Shown here in pieces: positions 26,122 through 34,521 of a stretch of 64,000 bases of DNA. A model generated the notes under the pieces. That model saw only the letters and a list, made by a program, of their open reading frames with translations, made no database searches and was not told the DNA's origin. The stretch lies in contig JAZTYA010000033.1 in NCBI GenBank assembly GCA_045636705.1, forward strand, positions 1 through 64,000, in the 5' to 3' direction. The position numbers were made by a program, and so were the translations under genes. Source of the DNA: SFWF01 sp045636705. Lineage in GTDB: Bacteria > Bacillota > Clostridia > Oscillospirales > Acutalibacteraceae. Position 1 is the stretch's first letter. Each line of letters starts with the position of its first letter.

Positions 26122-26850
26122 ATGAAGAAAGCACTAAAAATAATAAAAACCACAGTGGTTTGGATGATGATACTGTTGGCTGTATCAATGATGATATTCA
26201 CGGTTGTTTCTGTTACTACCTTCAATCGAAATGACCGCAGCCTTTTTGGCTTTAAGATGTACATAGTAAATTCTGATTCTATGGCAGCCACTGACTTTAA
26301 TGCCGGCTCTTTGATTCTTGTAAAAGAGGTTGAGCCTTCAACACTCAAGGAAGGTGACATTATTACCTTTATGTCACAAGATACAAACAGCTTTGGAGAA
26401 ACTATAACCCATAAGATAAGGACGATAACAACCGATGCCGAAGGAAATCCTGGTTTTATCACTTACGGTACAACAACCGACACAAATGATGAAACGATAG
26501 TTACTTATCCCTATGTGCTTGGTAAGTATCAAGGTCATATTGCCGGACTTGGTACCTTCTTTAACTTCTTGAAGACAACCCCAGGATATTTTGTCTGCAT
26601 TTTCATTCCCTTTATGCTCATTATCCTTTATGAAGGGGTTAAGTTCTTTAACCTTTTCCGTCGATATAAACAGGAGCAAATGGAAGAATTGCAGGCTGAA
26701 CGCAAAAAAATCGAAGAAGAAAAGGCAGAAACTGCCAGGATTTTTGAAGAACTACGTGTTTTGAAAGCGCAGTTAGAAAATCAAGAAACAGAAACGGTAG
26801 AAGCTAAGGCCGTATTGAACGCAGAGGAGAAATCCGAAGAAGATAGCTAA
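26122..26850 (+). CDS. sipW: SipW-type signal peptidase I with C-terminal coiled-coil tail (first copy)
   Basis: The 242-residue membrane protein has an N-terminal membrane segment (about 10-33), the catalytic serine in NSDSM (Ser53), and THKI (His97) where most bacterial type I peptidases have lysine. Ser/His is the ER-type arrangement of SipW. A second membrane segment spans about 153-175. After it comes an unusual highly charged heptad-like tail (about 180-240, QEQMEELQAERKKIEEEK...) predicted to be cytoplasmic. SipW releases TasA-like proteins from their signal peptides. Here it should serve the seven substrates downstream. Confidence 0.92.
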   Translation: MKKALKIIKTTVVWMMILLAVSMMIFTVVSVTTFNRNDRSLFGFKMYIVNSDSMAATDFNAGSLILVKEVEPSTLKEGDIITFMSQDTNSFGETITHKIRTITTDAEGNPGFITYGTTTDTNDETIVTYPYVLGKYQGHIAGLGTFFNFLKTTPGYFVCIFIPFMLIILYEGVKFFNLFRRYKQEQMEELQAERKKIEEEKAETARIFEELRVLKAQLENQETETVEAKAVLNAEEKSEEDS

Positions 26851-26988
26851 TACCACGTCCCCGTAAGAAACGAGTTGATCCCCAAATGTTAAAAATTAAT
26901 ACAGGTGTTCTTGTAGGTGCAAATTTAGTTTATATTGTTTGTACCGACATAACAGACAAGCAACCCCACAATCAAGAAGGAAAAAACA

Positions 26989-27216
26989 ATGCCAGCAACT
27001 AATCCAGATACCGTGCTTTATCTACTCCTTGGTATTGTAGTCATTTTCCTAATGTTTTTATTGTTGATTGGGCTAGCAGACTTTTTCAACAATTTTTCTC
27101 GCGAACTCAAACGTATAAACTGCGAAATAGATCGCACTCAAGGTTCCAAGCGACGTTATTGGAAACGGAGAAAAAGGAGATTGTGGCTTTCCTTAATACC
27201 ATTTATAAAGTATTAA
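26989..27216 (+). CDS. Small single-span membrane protein, function unknown
   Basis: The 75-residue protein has one clear membrane segment at about residues 9-32 (TVLYLLLGIVVIFLMFLLLIG), followed by a basic tail (GSKRRYWKRRKRRLW). AGAAGGA lies upstream of the ATG. It is within the sipW locus, 138 bases after the first sipW. I do not recognise a family. Position suggests a role in secretion or assembly, but this is a guess. Confidence 0.6.
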   Translation: MPATNPDTVLYLLLGIVVIFLMFLLLIGLADFFNNFSRELKRINCEIDRTQGSKRRYWKRRKRRLWLSLIPFIKY

Positions 27217-27314
27217 CCTAGCTTACATACGGAGCATATCCTCTGATCTTGTAAGCATGGTAATCGAAATATGGTTTATTTTGTCTTGTCTTCACCTGTT
27301 TTGGTTACCATGTG

Positions 27315-27384
27315 CCGTCCTAACTCCTTTTGGGAGTTAGGCGGTAATCAAATAACATAAATTTCGCATTTATGCTATTTGATT
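27315..27384 (+). repeat. Two-hairpin intergenic element, copy A
   Basis: Hairpin 1 is CCG-t-CCTAACTCC / GGAGTTAGG-CGG with a five-base loop (27315-27344). Hairpin 2 is a 17-bp stem at 27346-27384 (AATCAAATA ... TATTTGATT, one A-C mismatch, loop TTCGC). It lies 48 bases before the small Cys-rich gene. Copies B and C share the layout. Hairpin 2 differs in sequence but keeps pairing. Confidence 0.75.
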
Positions 27385-27431
27385 GCTGAAAATCTGGCAG
27401 ACCAAGATTGTTATTTTGAAAGGGCAAACAA

Positions 27432-27614
27432 ATGAAAAAAGAGCAAATAAATGATAAAGTAATACACTGCTTTGAATGCGAAAAGGAAACTGGCGGTTGG
27501 TGTACTTTATATGAACGAGTGGTATATCCTGACAATTTTTGCGACTTTGGAATAAAGAAAAGTAAAATAACAGGCATTATTGAAAAAGGAGACCTTAAAA
27601 ATGATAAAAGTTAG
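27432..27614 (+). CDS. Small cysteine-containing protein, function unknown
   Basis: The 60-residue protein has four Cys (HCFECEKETGGWCTLY ... FCDFG), which could bind one metal ion. There is no signal peptide, so it is probably cytoplasmic. A weak AAAGGG precedes the ATG. It overlaps the start of the next gene by 14 bases, which suggests translational coupling. No family is recognised. Confidence 0.55.
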   Translation: MKKEQINDKVIHCFECEKETGGWCTLYERVVYPDNFCDFGIKKSKITGIIEKGDLKNDKS

Positions 27615-29265
27615 AAACACGAAGAAAATGCTTCTTATGAGCGCTTTATCGCTCCTTATGTGCGTATCAATGCTCATTGGTAGTACTTTCGCTTGGTTTA
27701 CCGACAGCGTTACGAGTGCCGGTAACAAAATTCAAGCAGGTACTTTGAAAATCGACCTTGAACTGCTTGATAAGGAAGATGGCTGGGCTTCCATCAAGGA
27801 ATCTAAGGCTCCCATTTTCAATTACGATCTTTGGGAACCCGGTTACACCGATGTAAAGGTACTAAAAGTTGAAAACGAAGGTAGCTTGGCTCTCAAATGG
27901 ATGGCTAAGTTCATATCTGAAGACGAACTCTCCATTCTTGCTAATGTGATTGACGTTTATGTTTGCCCGAGTGCAACCGAACTTACATATCCTGCTGACC
28001 GTAATCTCGACGGTTACACCAAGGTTGGTACTGTTCGTGATTTTGTAAACACCATTGAAAGCACCACCCACGGCAATCTTAAAGCCGGCGAAGTAGCATA
28101 TCTCGGCATAGCTTTAAAGATGCAGGAGTCTGCTGGCAACGATTATCAGGCTCTTGACCTTGGTGCATTTGATATTCAAATTATTGCTACTCAGGATACT
28201 GTTGAGGAAGATAGTTTTGATAATCAATATGATGCCGGTGCGGAATATACTGCAACCAAAACAGTTGTTAATACTGTTGATGAGTTGAATAGTGCTATAA
28301 AGAACGCGAACGAGGGCGATGTTATAAGCGTTGAACCCGGCGTATATGAAATCGTAGATACTCCTACTACCTTTTTAACAAGAGCAAGAACTGTTTCTCC
28401 GGAAGAATATGGTAATACAAAGCCTCCGTTTCTTATTACCCAAAAAGTCACGATTGAAGCGAAAGACCCCACGAACAAGCCGCAATTTAAATTTATTACA
28501 AGTGACACAGGAAAAATTACCCACGGTTTTGATATAAGAGCAAACGATGTAACTCTTAAGAATCTCATACTCGAAGCAGACACCACAGGTGACCGCTCGG
28601 GCAATTTGGTACAGATATCCGCCAATGGCAATGATTATTATTCAAACATTACTATTGAGGGTTGCGAGTTTATTGGTTCGGACCAGAGCATTGCAATGTA
28701 TGGTGATAACGTTACTATCAAGAGTTGTATATTTGATGAGTCAACAGCTCCGGAACAAGGCAACATTATCTACGTTTGGGGAACTTCCGGTAAATTAACC
28801 ATTCAAGGTAATACATTTATCGGAAATAACCAAAGAAAACACGGTATTTCATTCTATAATCAGTCAGCAGCAAGCAGGATTTCGGGTGAGATTTTAATTG
28901 AGAATAACACCTTTGAAAATGTGTATAAGGGCATCGTTCACGAAAGTGATATGGAATATAGCTGCGTTACTGTTAAAGTTCTAAACAACATGTTTAGTGA
29001 CTGTCTAAAGAAGCCAATAGCAATTGATTATGGTAACTATGAGTCCTATTTAGTTGAAGGAAATGTGTTCGAAGATATCACACATAAAGACCCGCTTATT
29101 GATAACAAGGCCAATGCTCAAGTTTATGCAGATAAAAACTATTGGGATGATCCCACCCCTAATTTGAAGAGTGTGATTAACAATGCAAATGTTATTGTGA
29201 ATAACTACTATTCAGATAAAACTAAAGAAACGCTTGTTGAAATTTCTGCCTCGGAGGAGAATTAA
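27601..29265 (+). CDS. SipW-dependent TasA/camelysin-like protein with C-terminal beta-helix
   Basis: The start MIKVRNTKK at 27601 has AGGAGA eight bases upstream; an in-frame ATG at 27580 lacks such a site. The protein has 554 residues. The SipW-cognate signal peptide ends GSTFA (residue 31) before WFTDSVTSAGN. Residues of about 32-215 resemble the TasA/CalY module (SAGNKIQAGTL, LWEPGYTDVKVLKVENEGSLALKW, LKMQESAGN). From about residue 225 there are right-handed beta-helix repeats of the type NVTIKSCIFD and ITIEGCEFIGS. No catalytic residues are evident. A surface fibre subunit with a binding domain is likely. Confidence 0.85.
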   Translation: MIKVRNTKKMLLMSALSLLMCVSMLIGSTFAWFTDSVTSAGNKIQAGTLKIDLELLDKEDGWASIKESKAPIFNYDLWEPGYTDVKVLKVENEGSLALKWMAKFISEDELSILANVIDVYVCPSATELTYPADRNLDGYTKVGTVRDFVNTIESTTHGNLKAGEVAYLGIALKMQESAGNDYQALDLGAFDIQIIATQDTVEEDSFDNQYDAGAEYTATKTVVNTVDELNSAIKNANEGDVISVEPGVYEIVDTPTTFLTRARTVSPEEYGNTKPPFLITQKVTIEAKDPTNKPQFKFITSDTGKITHGFDIRANDVTLKNLILEADTTGDRSGNLVQISANGNDYYSNITIEGCEFIGSDQSIAMYGDNVTIKSCIFDESTAPEQGNIIYVWGTSGKLTIQGNTFIGNNQRKHGISFYNQSAASRISGEILIENNTFENVYKGIVHESDMEYSCVTVKVLNNMFSDCLKKPIAIDYGNYESYLVEGNVFEDITHKDPLIDNKANAQVYADKNYWDDPTPNLKSVINNANVIVNNYYSDKTKETLVEISASEEN

Positions 29266-29269
29266 CAGT

Positions 29270-29893
29270 ATGACAACACTTAAAAAAATATGGAATATCC
29301 TCTCAACAGCACTTGTGGTGTTAATGGTGCTTTGTGCTGTATTCCTTATGGGGTCCAGAGTTTTAGGTTACAACTGCTATACCGTTATTTCGGGCAGTAT
29401 GGAACCCGAATATAGCGTTGGTGATCTACTCTATGTTAAGTCGGTAGATAAGAACACTATTAAGGTAGGAGACCCGATAACATTTGTGTTGAACGAAGAT
29501 TTGGTTGTTGCTACACATAGAGTTGTAAGAATTGATGCCGAAAAGCAACATTTTTACACCAAAGGTGATGCGAACGAAATCGAGGATAGTGAGCCTGTTC
29601 ATTTTAACAATGTAATTGGTGTTCCACAGTTTTCAATTTCAAAACTGGGCTATGTTTCAGATTTTATACAAAATCCCCCGGGAATGTATATCACTATCGG
29701 TATTGGCATTGTATTGATACTTCTCGTTTTTGTTCCTGATATGTTAGGTAAAAAGACAAGGGAAGATGAAGAAGAAACCACTGTTGTGCAGTCCGATATA
29801 GATACAGCAATCGAAGAAAATGAACGCCTGAAAGCCGAAGTAGAAAAACTCCGTGCTGAAATGGATGCTAAAAATTTTGAAGTAACAGAATAA
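29270..29893 (+). CDS. SipW-type signal peptidase I with coiled-coil tail (second copy)
   Basis: The start MTTLKKIWN at 29270 (GGAGGAG upstream) gives 207 residues. The N-terminal membrane segment is at about 8-28, catalytic serine in ISGSMEPEY (Ser43), THRVVRI gives His83, and the typical KGDANEIED segment is at about 102-110. A second membrane span at about 142-165 is followed by a short charged helix (DIDTAIEENERLKAEVEKLRAEM). It is clearly diverged from the first copy. Placement between substrate genes suggests divided substrate specificity, which is an inference. Confidence 0.92.
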   Translation: MTTLKKIWNILSTALVVLMVLCAVFLMGSRVLGYNCYTVISGSMEPEYSVGDLLYVKSVDKNTIKVGDPITFVLNEDLVVATHRVVRIDAEKQHFYTKGDANEIEDSEPVHFNNVIGVPQFSISKLGYVSDFIQNPPGMYITIGIGIVLILLVFVPDMLGKKTREDEEETTVVQSDIDTAIEENERLKAEVEKLRAEMDAKNFEVTE

Positions 29894-29905
29894 TTATGCT
29901 TTTAG

Positions 29906-29941
29906 ATTTGTGCGTATTAAGGAATTCCGATAGGCACAAAT
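29906..29941 (+). other. Intergenic hairpin before the third-substrate region
   Basis: ATTTGTGC (29906-29913) and GCACAAAT (29934-29941) form an 8-bp stem with a 20-base loop containing GGAATTCC. There is no T run, so it is not an ordinary terminator. It lies 35 bases before the next start codon. Confidence 0.5.
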
Positions 29942-29976
29942 TTGAAATAAAATTTTAAAGAAAGGAGGAAAAGTAA

Positions 29977-30669
29977 ATGAAACTTAATAAGAAAAAGGTG
30001 TTTGTTGCAGCTTTAGCACTCTGCCTCGTAGCAATTATCTCTATGGGTACTTTGGCTTGGTTCCAGGCTAGTCAGTCTATCGAGAACATTTTCCAGGTAT
30101 CTACTACCGATGATAATCAGACTCCTGATTTCAGCATCACTCTTTATGAGAACGTTGTTGACCCTGAAACAGGCAAAAAGGTTGATGCTAATAGTGACGG
30201 CATTATCAATGAGCTTGACACAACAACTACAGGTAATACATATACCAGTCTTGCTCCCGGTGATGAGTTGGATAAGAATCCTACCGTTGTAAACACAGGC
30301 GAGTATGACCAGTACGTTCGTGTAACCGTTACCTTAAATGATGCTGATAAGTGGGTTCCTCTTCTTGCTAAATATAACCTTACTATTGATGATGTTATTT
30401 TAGGTTATGAGGATGCTGATTGGCGTAGTGAAGTTGTTGATGAAGATTATACTGATGGCGTTGTTGTAAATCAGTACTATCTTGAAGGCAAGCTTGTTGC
30501 AAACGACGATGCAACCCTTTTTACCGGTATTAAAATCCCCGGTGACTTCACAAATGAGGATGTAAAGTTGTTTGAAGGCGGTTTTGATATGACCATCGTT
30601 GCTGATGCTATCCAGGCTGACAACACAGGCGACAATGCATTTGATGCTTTTGCAGACTTTTGGAACTAA
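29977..30669 (+). CDS. SipW-dependent exported protein with EF-hand-like loop
   Basis: The 230-residue protein starts after a strong AAAGGAGG site. The signal peptide ends MGTLA (residue 27) before WFQASQS, the SipW-cognate form. The mature part shows the TasA-like features ENIFQVSTTD, TSLAPGDELDKNPTVVNTGEYDQYVRV and a C-terminal MTIVADAIQADN. A segment near residues 69-81 (VDANSDGIINELD) looks like an EF-hand calcium loop (Asp, Asn, Asp, Gly, Glu/Asp spacing). There is no beta-helix. It is likely a smaller fibre or matrix subunit. Confidence 0.85.
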   Translation: MKLNKKKVFVAALALCLVAIISMGTLAWFQASQSIENIFQVSTTDDNQTPDFSITLYENVVDPETGKKVDANSDGIINELDTTTTGNTYTSLAPGDELDKNPTVVNTGEYDQYVRVTVTLNDADKWVPLLAKYNLTIDDVILGYEDADWRSEVVDEDYTDGVVVNQYYLEGKLVANDDATLFTGIKIPGDFTNEDVKLFEGGFDMTIVADAIQADNTGDNAFDAFADFWN

Positions 30670-30695
30670 TAAGATTCTATAGCAATTGAGCATCA

Positions 30696-30738
30696 CTCGT
30701 TTGTCGGCATAGACGAGCAAAACCAAAAAAGCCGACAA
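30696..30738 (+). other. Alternative hairpins between two substrate genes
   Basis: TTGTCGGC (30701-30708) pairs with GCCGACAA (30731-30738). A competing CTCGT/ACGAG stem (30696-30700 with 30713-30717) overlaps the first arm, so both cannot form together. There is no T run. An AAGGAGG site for the next gene follows. Confidence 0.45.
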
Positions 30739-30763
30739 TTTACCCCAAGGAGGTCATTAAGTA

Positions 30764-32938
30764 ATGACTAAAATTAAAAGCACCAAGCATGCTCTGCTTA
30801 TGAGCACTCTTGCACTCCTTATGTGTGTGTCTATGTTTGTTGGTAGTACATTTGCTTGGTTTACAGACTCTGTAACAAGTGCCGGAAACACAATTCAGTC
30901 CGGTACTTTAAAGGTCGATTTGGTTGACGCTGACGGAAACTCAATGGAAGGTCAAGTTATAGAGTTCGTTGCAAAAGATGGACGTGCTCAGAACGAAATC
31001 CTTTGGGAGCCCGGCTGTACTTATGAAACAGAGCCTGTTTTCGTTGTAAACAAGGGCAATCTTGCTCTTAAATATGAAATTGTTATCAACGGTATTACCG
31101 GTGATGCAAAGCTTCTTGAAGCTATTGAATGGACTGTAACCGTTGCCGACGTAAAAACTGAACTTGCTGACCTTAGCGGAGAACTTCTTGCAAATGAGAC
31201 ATCTGATGCTATCGTTCTCTCAGGTCATATGAAGGAAACAGCTGGAAACGAGTACCAAGGTTTAACTGTTGAAGGCATCTCCATCTCGGTATTTGCTACT
31301 CAGCTCACTCACGAGTCTGATAGCTTTGGCGATCAGTACGATGCATTGGCAACTTATATGAATAAGAATGCTGATGGCGAATGGGAAATTGATAGTGTTG
31401 GTCAGTTAATTTATTTTGCAAAACAGGTAAATAGCGGCAATTCCTATAAGGATGAAACTATCATTCTCACAAAGGAGATAAATCTTGCAGGCATTAATTG
31501 GACTCCTATTGGAAACTGGGACAATACGTTTGATGGAACCTTTGATGGCCAGGGCTACACCATTAGCAACCTTTACATCAATGCTCCTGCCGGAGAAGGT
31601 GTTGGTCTGTTCGGCGTGACTCAGAATGCTACCATTAAGGGTGTCAACATCGAAAATGTTGATGTTACCGGTTATTCTATGGTTTCTGCATTGGTGGGTG
31701 CTCCTTACCCGAGCACTATTTCCGATTGTCACGTAACAGGCAAGGTTAACCTTGTTGCTGAGTGGGCTTATGTTGGCGGTATTGCTGGCTACTGCTATTA
31801 CGGCACACAGGTTGATAACTGCTCCGTTGTAGCTGACGAAATGGGTTCTATCGTTTCTAAGACCAGAAATGCTGTTGGCGGTATCACCGCGTGGCTTTTG
31901 GAAGGCAATCACAAGGTTATGAACTGCCAAGTTAAAAACCTTAATTTGACCGGTTGGACCAACATCGGCGGTATTACAGGTTTTGTTCATTACAACAATA
32001 CGATTGAGGGCTGCTCGGTTGAAAACGTAAAACTCACTAAGACTCGTGCGGACGGTAATCCCGGTATCGGTTTGATTGCCGGTGGTTGGAGCTATAGCGC
32101 TTCCAATGCAATCACCCTGCGCAACAACACCGTAAAGAATGCAACAATGGAAGGCAATCACATTGCATACGCCGCTTACAACGAACTGTACGGTTCTGAG
32201 TTTGGCGGTGCAACCACTACAAACTTTGTTTTAGACGGCAACACCACTGAACAAATCACAAATAACCTTGTTGAAGTTAAAAAAGTTGGTAGCACAGATG
32301 AACTCGTCAATGCTCTCAAAAACGGTGATAATGTTGTTCTCTCCAAGGACATTTCCGGTGTAGACGCCAACACAGCAATCACCATTGCAGCTGGCAAAGA
32401 TGTAATTCTTGACTTGAACGGTTATGAGATTGCGGCTACTGCAAATAAGACAGGTAATCAGGAACTCTTCCTTGTTAAGGGCACTATGACCGTTAAGAAT
32501 GGCACTTTGGAATTAGTTGCTCAGAACAATCAGGAATGGAACGCTATGGCAACCATCTTTGATGTAACCGCAGGCGGTGTTCTGAAGGTGGATGGTGTGA
32601 CCGCAAATGTCGCTGGCACTGATATGAACTTCTTTGCTCACCTGAACAACTGGGGTTCTGCTACTTTGGAAATGACCAATTGTAATATCACCACTACTTA
32701 TGTAGCTGTTCGTGCATTCAACTCCGGTTACGATATGAATACTGTTACAATTAAGGATTGCGATTTCTATAACGGTAGAATGTTCTGGGTTCATAACTAT
32801 ACATCAGAAGGCAAAGATGATTCCACTTTAACTTTGGACATCTATGGCAATAACAACACTTCTGACAACGCAAAACCCGTTCGTTTCGGTTTCAGCAATT
32901 CCGTTTACTACGATATAAACGGCAATTTGATTCCGTAA
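30764..32938 (+). CDS. SipW-dependent TasA-like protein with GLUG/beta-helix repeats
   Basis: The 724-residue protein is the largest of the locus. The signal peptide is nearly identical to that of the 27601 protein, ending GSTFA (residue 31) before WFTDSVTSAGNTIQSGTL. A TasA/CalY-like module follows to about residue 200. From about 225 to 480 come repeats resembling the GLUG type (FDGQGYTISNLYI, VGGIAGYCYYGTQVDNCSV, IGGITGFVHYNNTIEGCSV). A final beta-helix-like segment has TMTVKNGTLELV and SATLEMTNCNI. It is probably a large surface-displayed subunit; no enzyme motif was found. Confidence 0.85.
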   Translation: MTKIKSTKHALLMSTLALLMCVSMFVGSTFAWFTDSVTSAGNTIQSGTLKVDLVDADGNSMEGQVIEFVAKDGRAQNEILWEPGCTYETEPVFVVNKGNLALKYEIVINGITGDAKLLEAIEWTVTVADVKTELADLSGELLANETSDAIVLSGHMKETAGNEYQGLTVEGISISVFATQLTHESDSFGDQYDALATYMNKNADGEWEIDSVGQLIYFAKQVNSGNSYKDETIILTKEINLAGINWTPIGNWDNTFDGTFDGQGYTISNLYINAPAGEGVGLFGVTQNATIKGVNIENVDVTGYSMVSALVGAPYPSTISDCHVTGKVNLVAEWAYVGGIAGYCYYGTQVDNCSVVADEMGSIVSKTRNAVGGITAWLLEGNHKVMNCQVKNLNLTGWTNIGGITGFVHYNNTIEGCSVENVKLTKTRADGNPGIGLIAGGWSYSASNAITLRNNTVKNATMEGNHIAYAAYNELYGSEFGGATTTNFVLDGNTTEQITNNLVEVKKVGSTDELVNALKNGDNVVLSKDISGVDANTAITIAAGKDVILDLNGYEIAATANKTGNQELFLVKGTMTVKNGTLELVAQNNQEWNAMATIFDVTAGGVLKVDGVTANVAGTDMNFFAHLNNWGSATLEMTNCNITTTYVAVRAFNSGYDMNTVTIKDCDFYNGRMFWVHNYTSEGKDDSTLTLDIYGNNNTSDNAKPVRFGFSNSVYYDINGNLIP

Positions 32939-32960
32939 CTTTCTGAACGTAACATAAAGT

Positions 32961-33033
32961 CCGACCTATCTCCTTTCGGGGGATAGGCGGCTATCAAAGG
33001 GCATAAGAAAAAAGCCCTTATGCCTTTTGATTG
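32961..33033 (+). repeat. Two-hairpin intergenic element, copy B
   Basis: Hairpin 1: CCG-a-CCTATCTCC / GGGGATAGG-CGG (32961-32990). Hairpin 2: a 15-bp stem from 32993 to 33031. A 41-base stretch (32993-33033) is identical to 34553-34593 in copy C. It lies 22 bases after the preceding stop and 36 bases before the next start. Confidence 0.8.
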
Positions 33034-33069
33034 TCGAAAGGCATGATTAAAAAAAGGAGGTCATTAGAA

Positions 33070-34509
33070 ATGACAAAGAAAAAGTCAACCAAGCGTGCTC
33101 TGCTTGCAAGTGCACTTGCGCTTCTCTTGTGCGTATCTATGCTCGTTGGCAGCACATTTGCTTGGTTCTCAGACAGTGTTACCTCCGCAGGTAACATCAT
33201 CAAGTCCGGTACGCTTGATGTAACGATGGAGTGGGCTGATGGTACAAAGGCCGTTCCTTCTGATGACAGTGCTGATTGGAAAGATGCATCAGCAGGTGCA
33301 ATCTTCAATTACGATCTTTGGGAGCCCGGTTATACCGAGGTTCGTCACATTAAGATCGCTAACGAGGGCACTCTTGCTCTTAAATATCAGTTAAGCGTTA
33401 GCGCTAATGGTGAAGTAACAGACCTTGCTGATGTAATTGATGTTTATTATGTTGACCCTGCAATTCAGGTTGATGAGCGCACCAACCTTACTGCAGATAT
33501 GAAACTTGGAACTTTAACTCAAGTTTTGGGGGCTTTCAATACAACAGCTGCAGGCAAACTTGCAGCAGGAGAAAAGCACTCTGTTACTATTGCTCTAAAG
33601 ATGCAAGAGTCTGCAGGAAATGAATACCAGAACAAGGCTATCGGAACTGATTTCTCTGTTAAGCTCTTTGCTACACAAGACACAGTTGAGGTTGATAGCT
33701 TTGATGATCAGTATGATGCTGGTGCTTTAATGCCAACCTACGTAACTACTGAAGCAGAATTACAAGACGTTGCTCAAAAAGGCGGCTGGGCTATATTAGG
33801 TAATGATATAAGCGTTGGGCAAACAATCAATATGAATGGTGGCGTTATTGACGGTAACGGCAAAACTATGACTCTTACAAATAAGTCTAGTGGTGCTGTG
33901 ATGTTGAATTCTACTGGAGGCACTATTAAGAACCTGAATTTCGCTAACAGCAATACCAGCTGGATTGGTGCGCAGTATGCTATTGGATCCATTCAGTTTG
34001 CTTCTACCACTTTGACCGAAGATTTACACATAGAGAATGTTACAATTTCCAACTTCGATAATGCTATCGACCTTGATGCAAATGGCAATAGCGTGTATGT
34101 AAAGGAGAGCGAAATTGCCAATTTCATTCAGGTTGCGAATGCCGAGATGCTTGCTTTTGATGGTTGCCATTTGATGGCTGACAATGCTACAAAGACCAGC
34201 ACTAATGCTCCGCAAGCAATCATATTCTTAATGGGCGATATGACCTTCACCAATTGTCACTTTGAAGAAAATGTAAACTTCTACCTAGATAGTGCAAGGT
34301 TCTCAGGTACAGTTGCGTTTGAAAACAGCACCTATGGAAACAATGGCGTTGAAGACAGACCGATTGAAAGCTTTGGCTTTATCACATATTGGTTCCCGGC
34401 AACAGGAATTTATGGATATGCCGGAACTTTCGGCGATACCAAGCCTGCGCAAACCCATTTCAACTGGATTATCGATGGTACACTTGTTTGGGATGCTACC
34501 GAAATCTAA
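33070..34509 (+). CDS. SipW-dependent TasA-like protein with beta-helix domain
   Basis: The start MTKKKSTKR at 33070 has GGAGGT upstream; the longer upstream frame overlaps the hairpin element and is rejected. It has 479 residues. The signal peptide ends GSTFA (residue 31) before WFSDSVTSAGN. The N-terminal module closely matches that of the 27601 protein (IFNYDLWEPGYTEV, LKMQESAGNEYQ, ATQDTVEVDSFDDQYDAGA). The C-terminal 250 residues have beta-helix character (MNGGVIDGNGKTMTL, GGTIKNLNFANS, LHIENVTISNFDNAIDL). It is a likely paralogue with a changed distal domain. Confidence 0.85.
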   Translation: MTKKKSTKRALLASALALLLCVSMLVGSTFAWFSDSVTSAGNIIKSGTLDVTMEWADGTKAVPSDDSADWKDASAGAIFNYDLWEPGYTEVRHIKIANEGTLALKYQLSVSANGEVTDLADVIDVYYVDPAIQVDERTNLTADMKLGTLTQVLGAFNTTAAGKLAAGEKHSVTIALKMQESAGNEYQNKAIGTDFSVKLFATQDTVEVDSFDDQYDAGALMPTYVTTEAELQDVAQKGGWAILGNDISVGQTINMNGGVIDGNGKTMTLTNKSSGAVMLNSTGGTIKNLNFANSNTSWIGAQYAIGSIQFASTTLTEDLHIENVTISNFDNAIDLDANGNSVYVKESEIANFIQVANAEMLAFDGCHLMADNATKTSTNAPQAIIFLMGDMTFTNCHFEENVNFYLDSARFSGTVAFENSTYGNNGVEDRPIESFGFITYWFPATGIYGYAGTFGDTKPAQTHFNWIIDGTLVWDATEI

Positions 34510-34521
34510 ATTTTAAAAATG

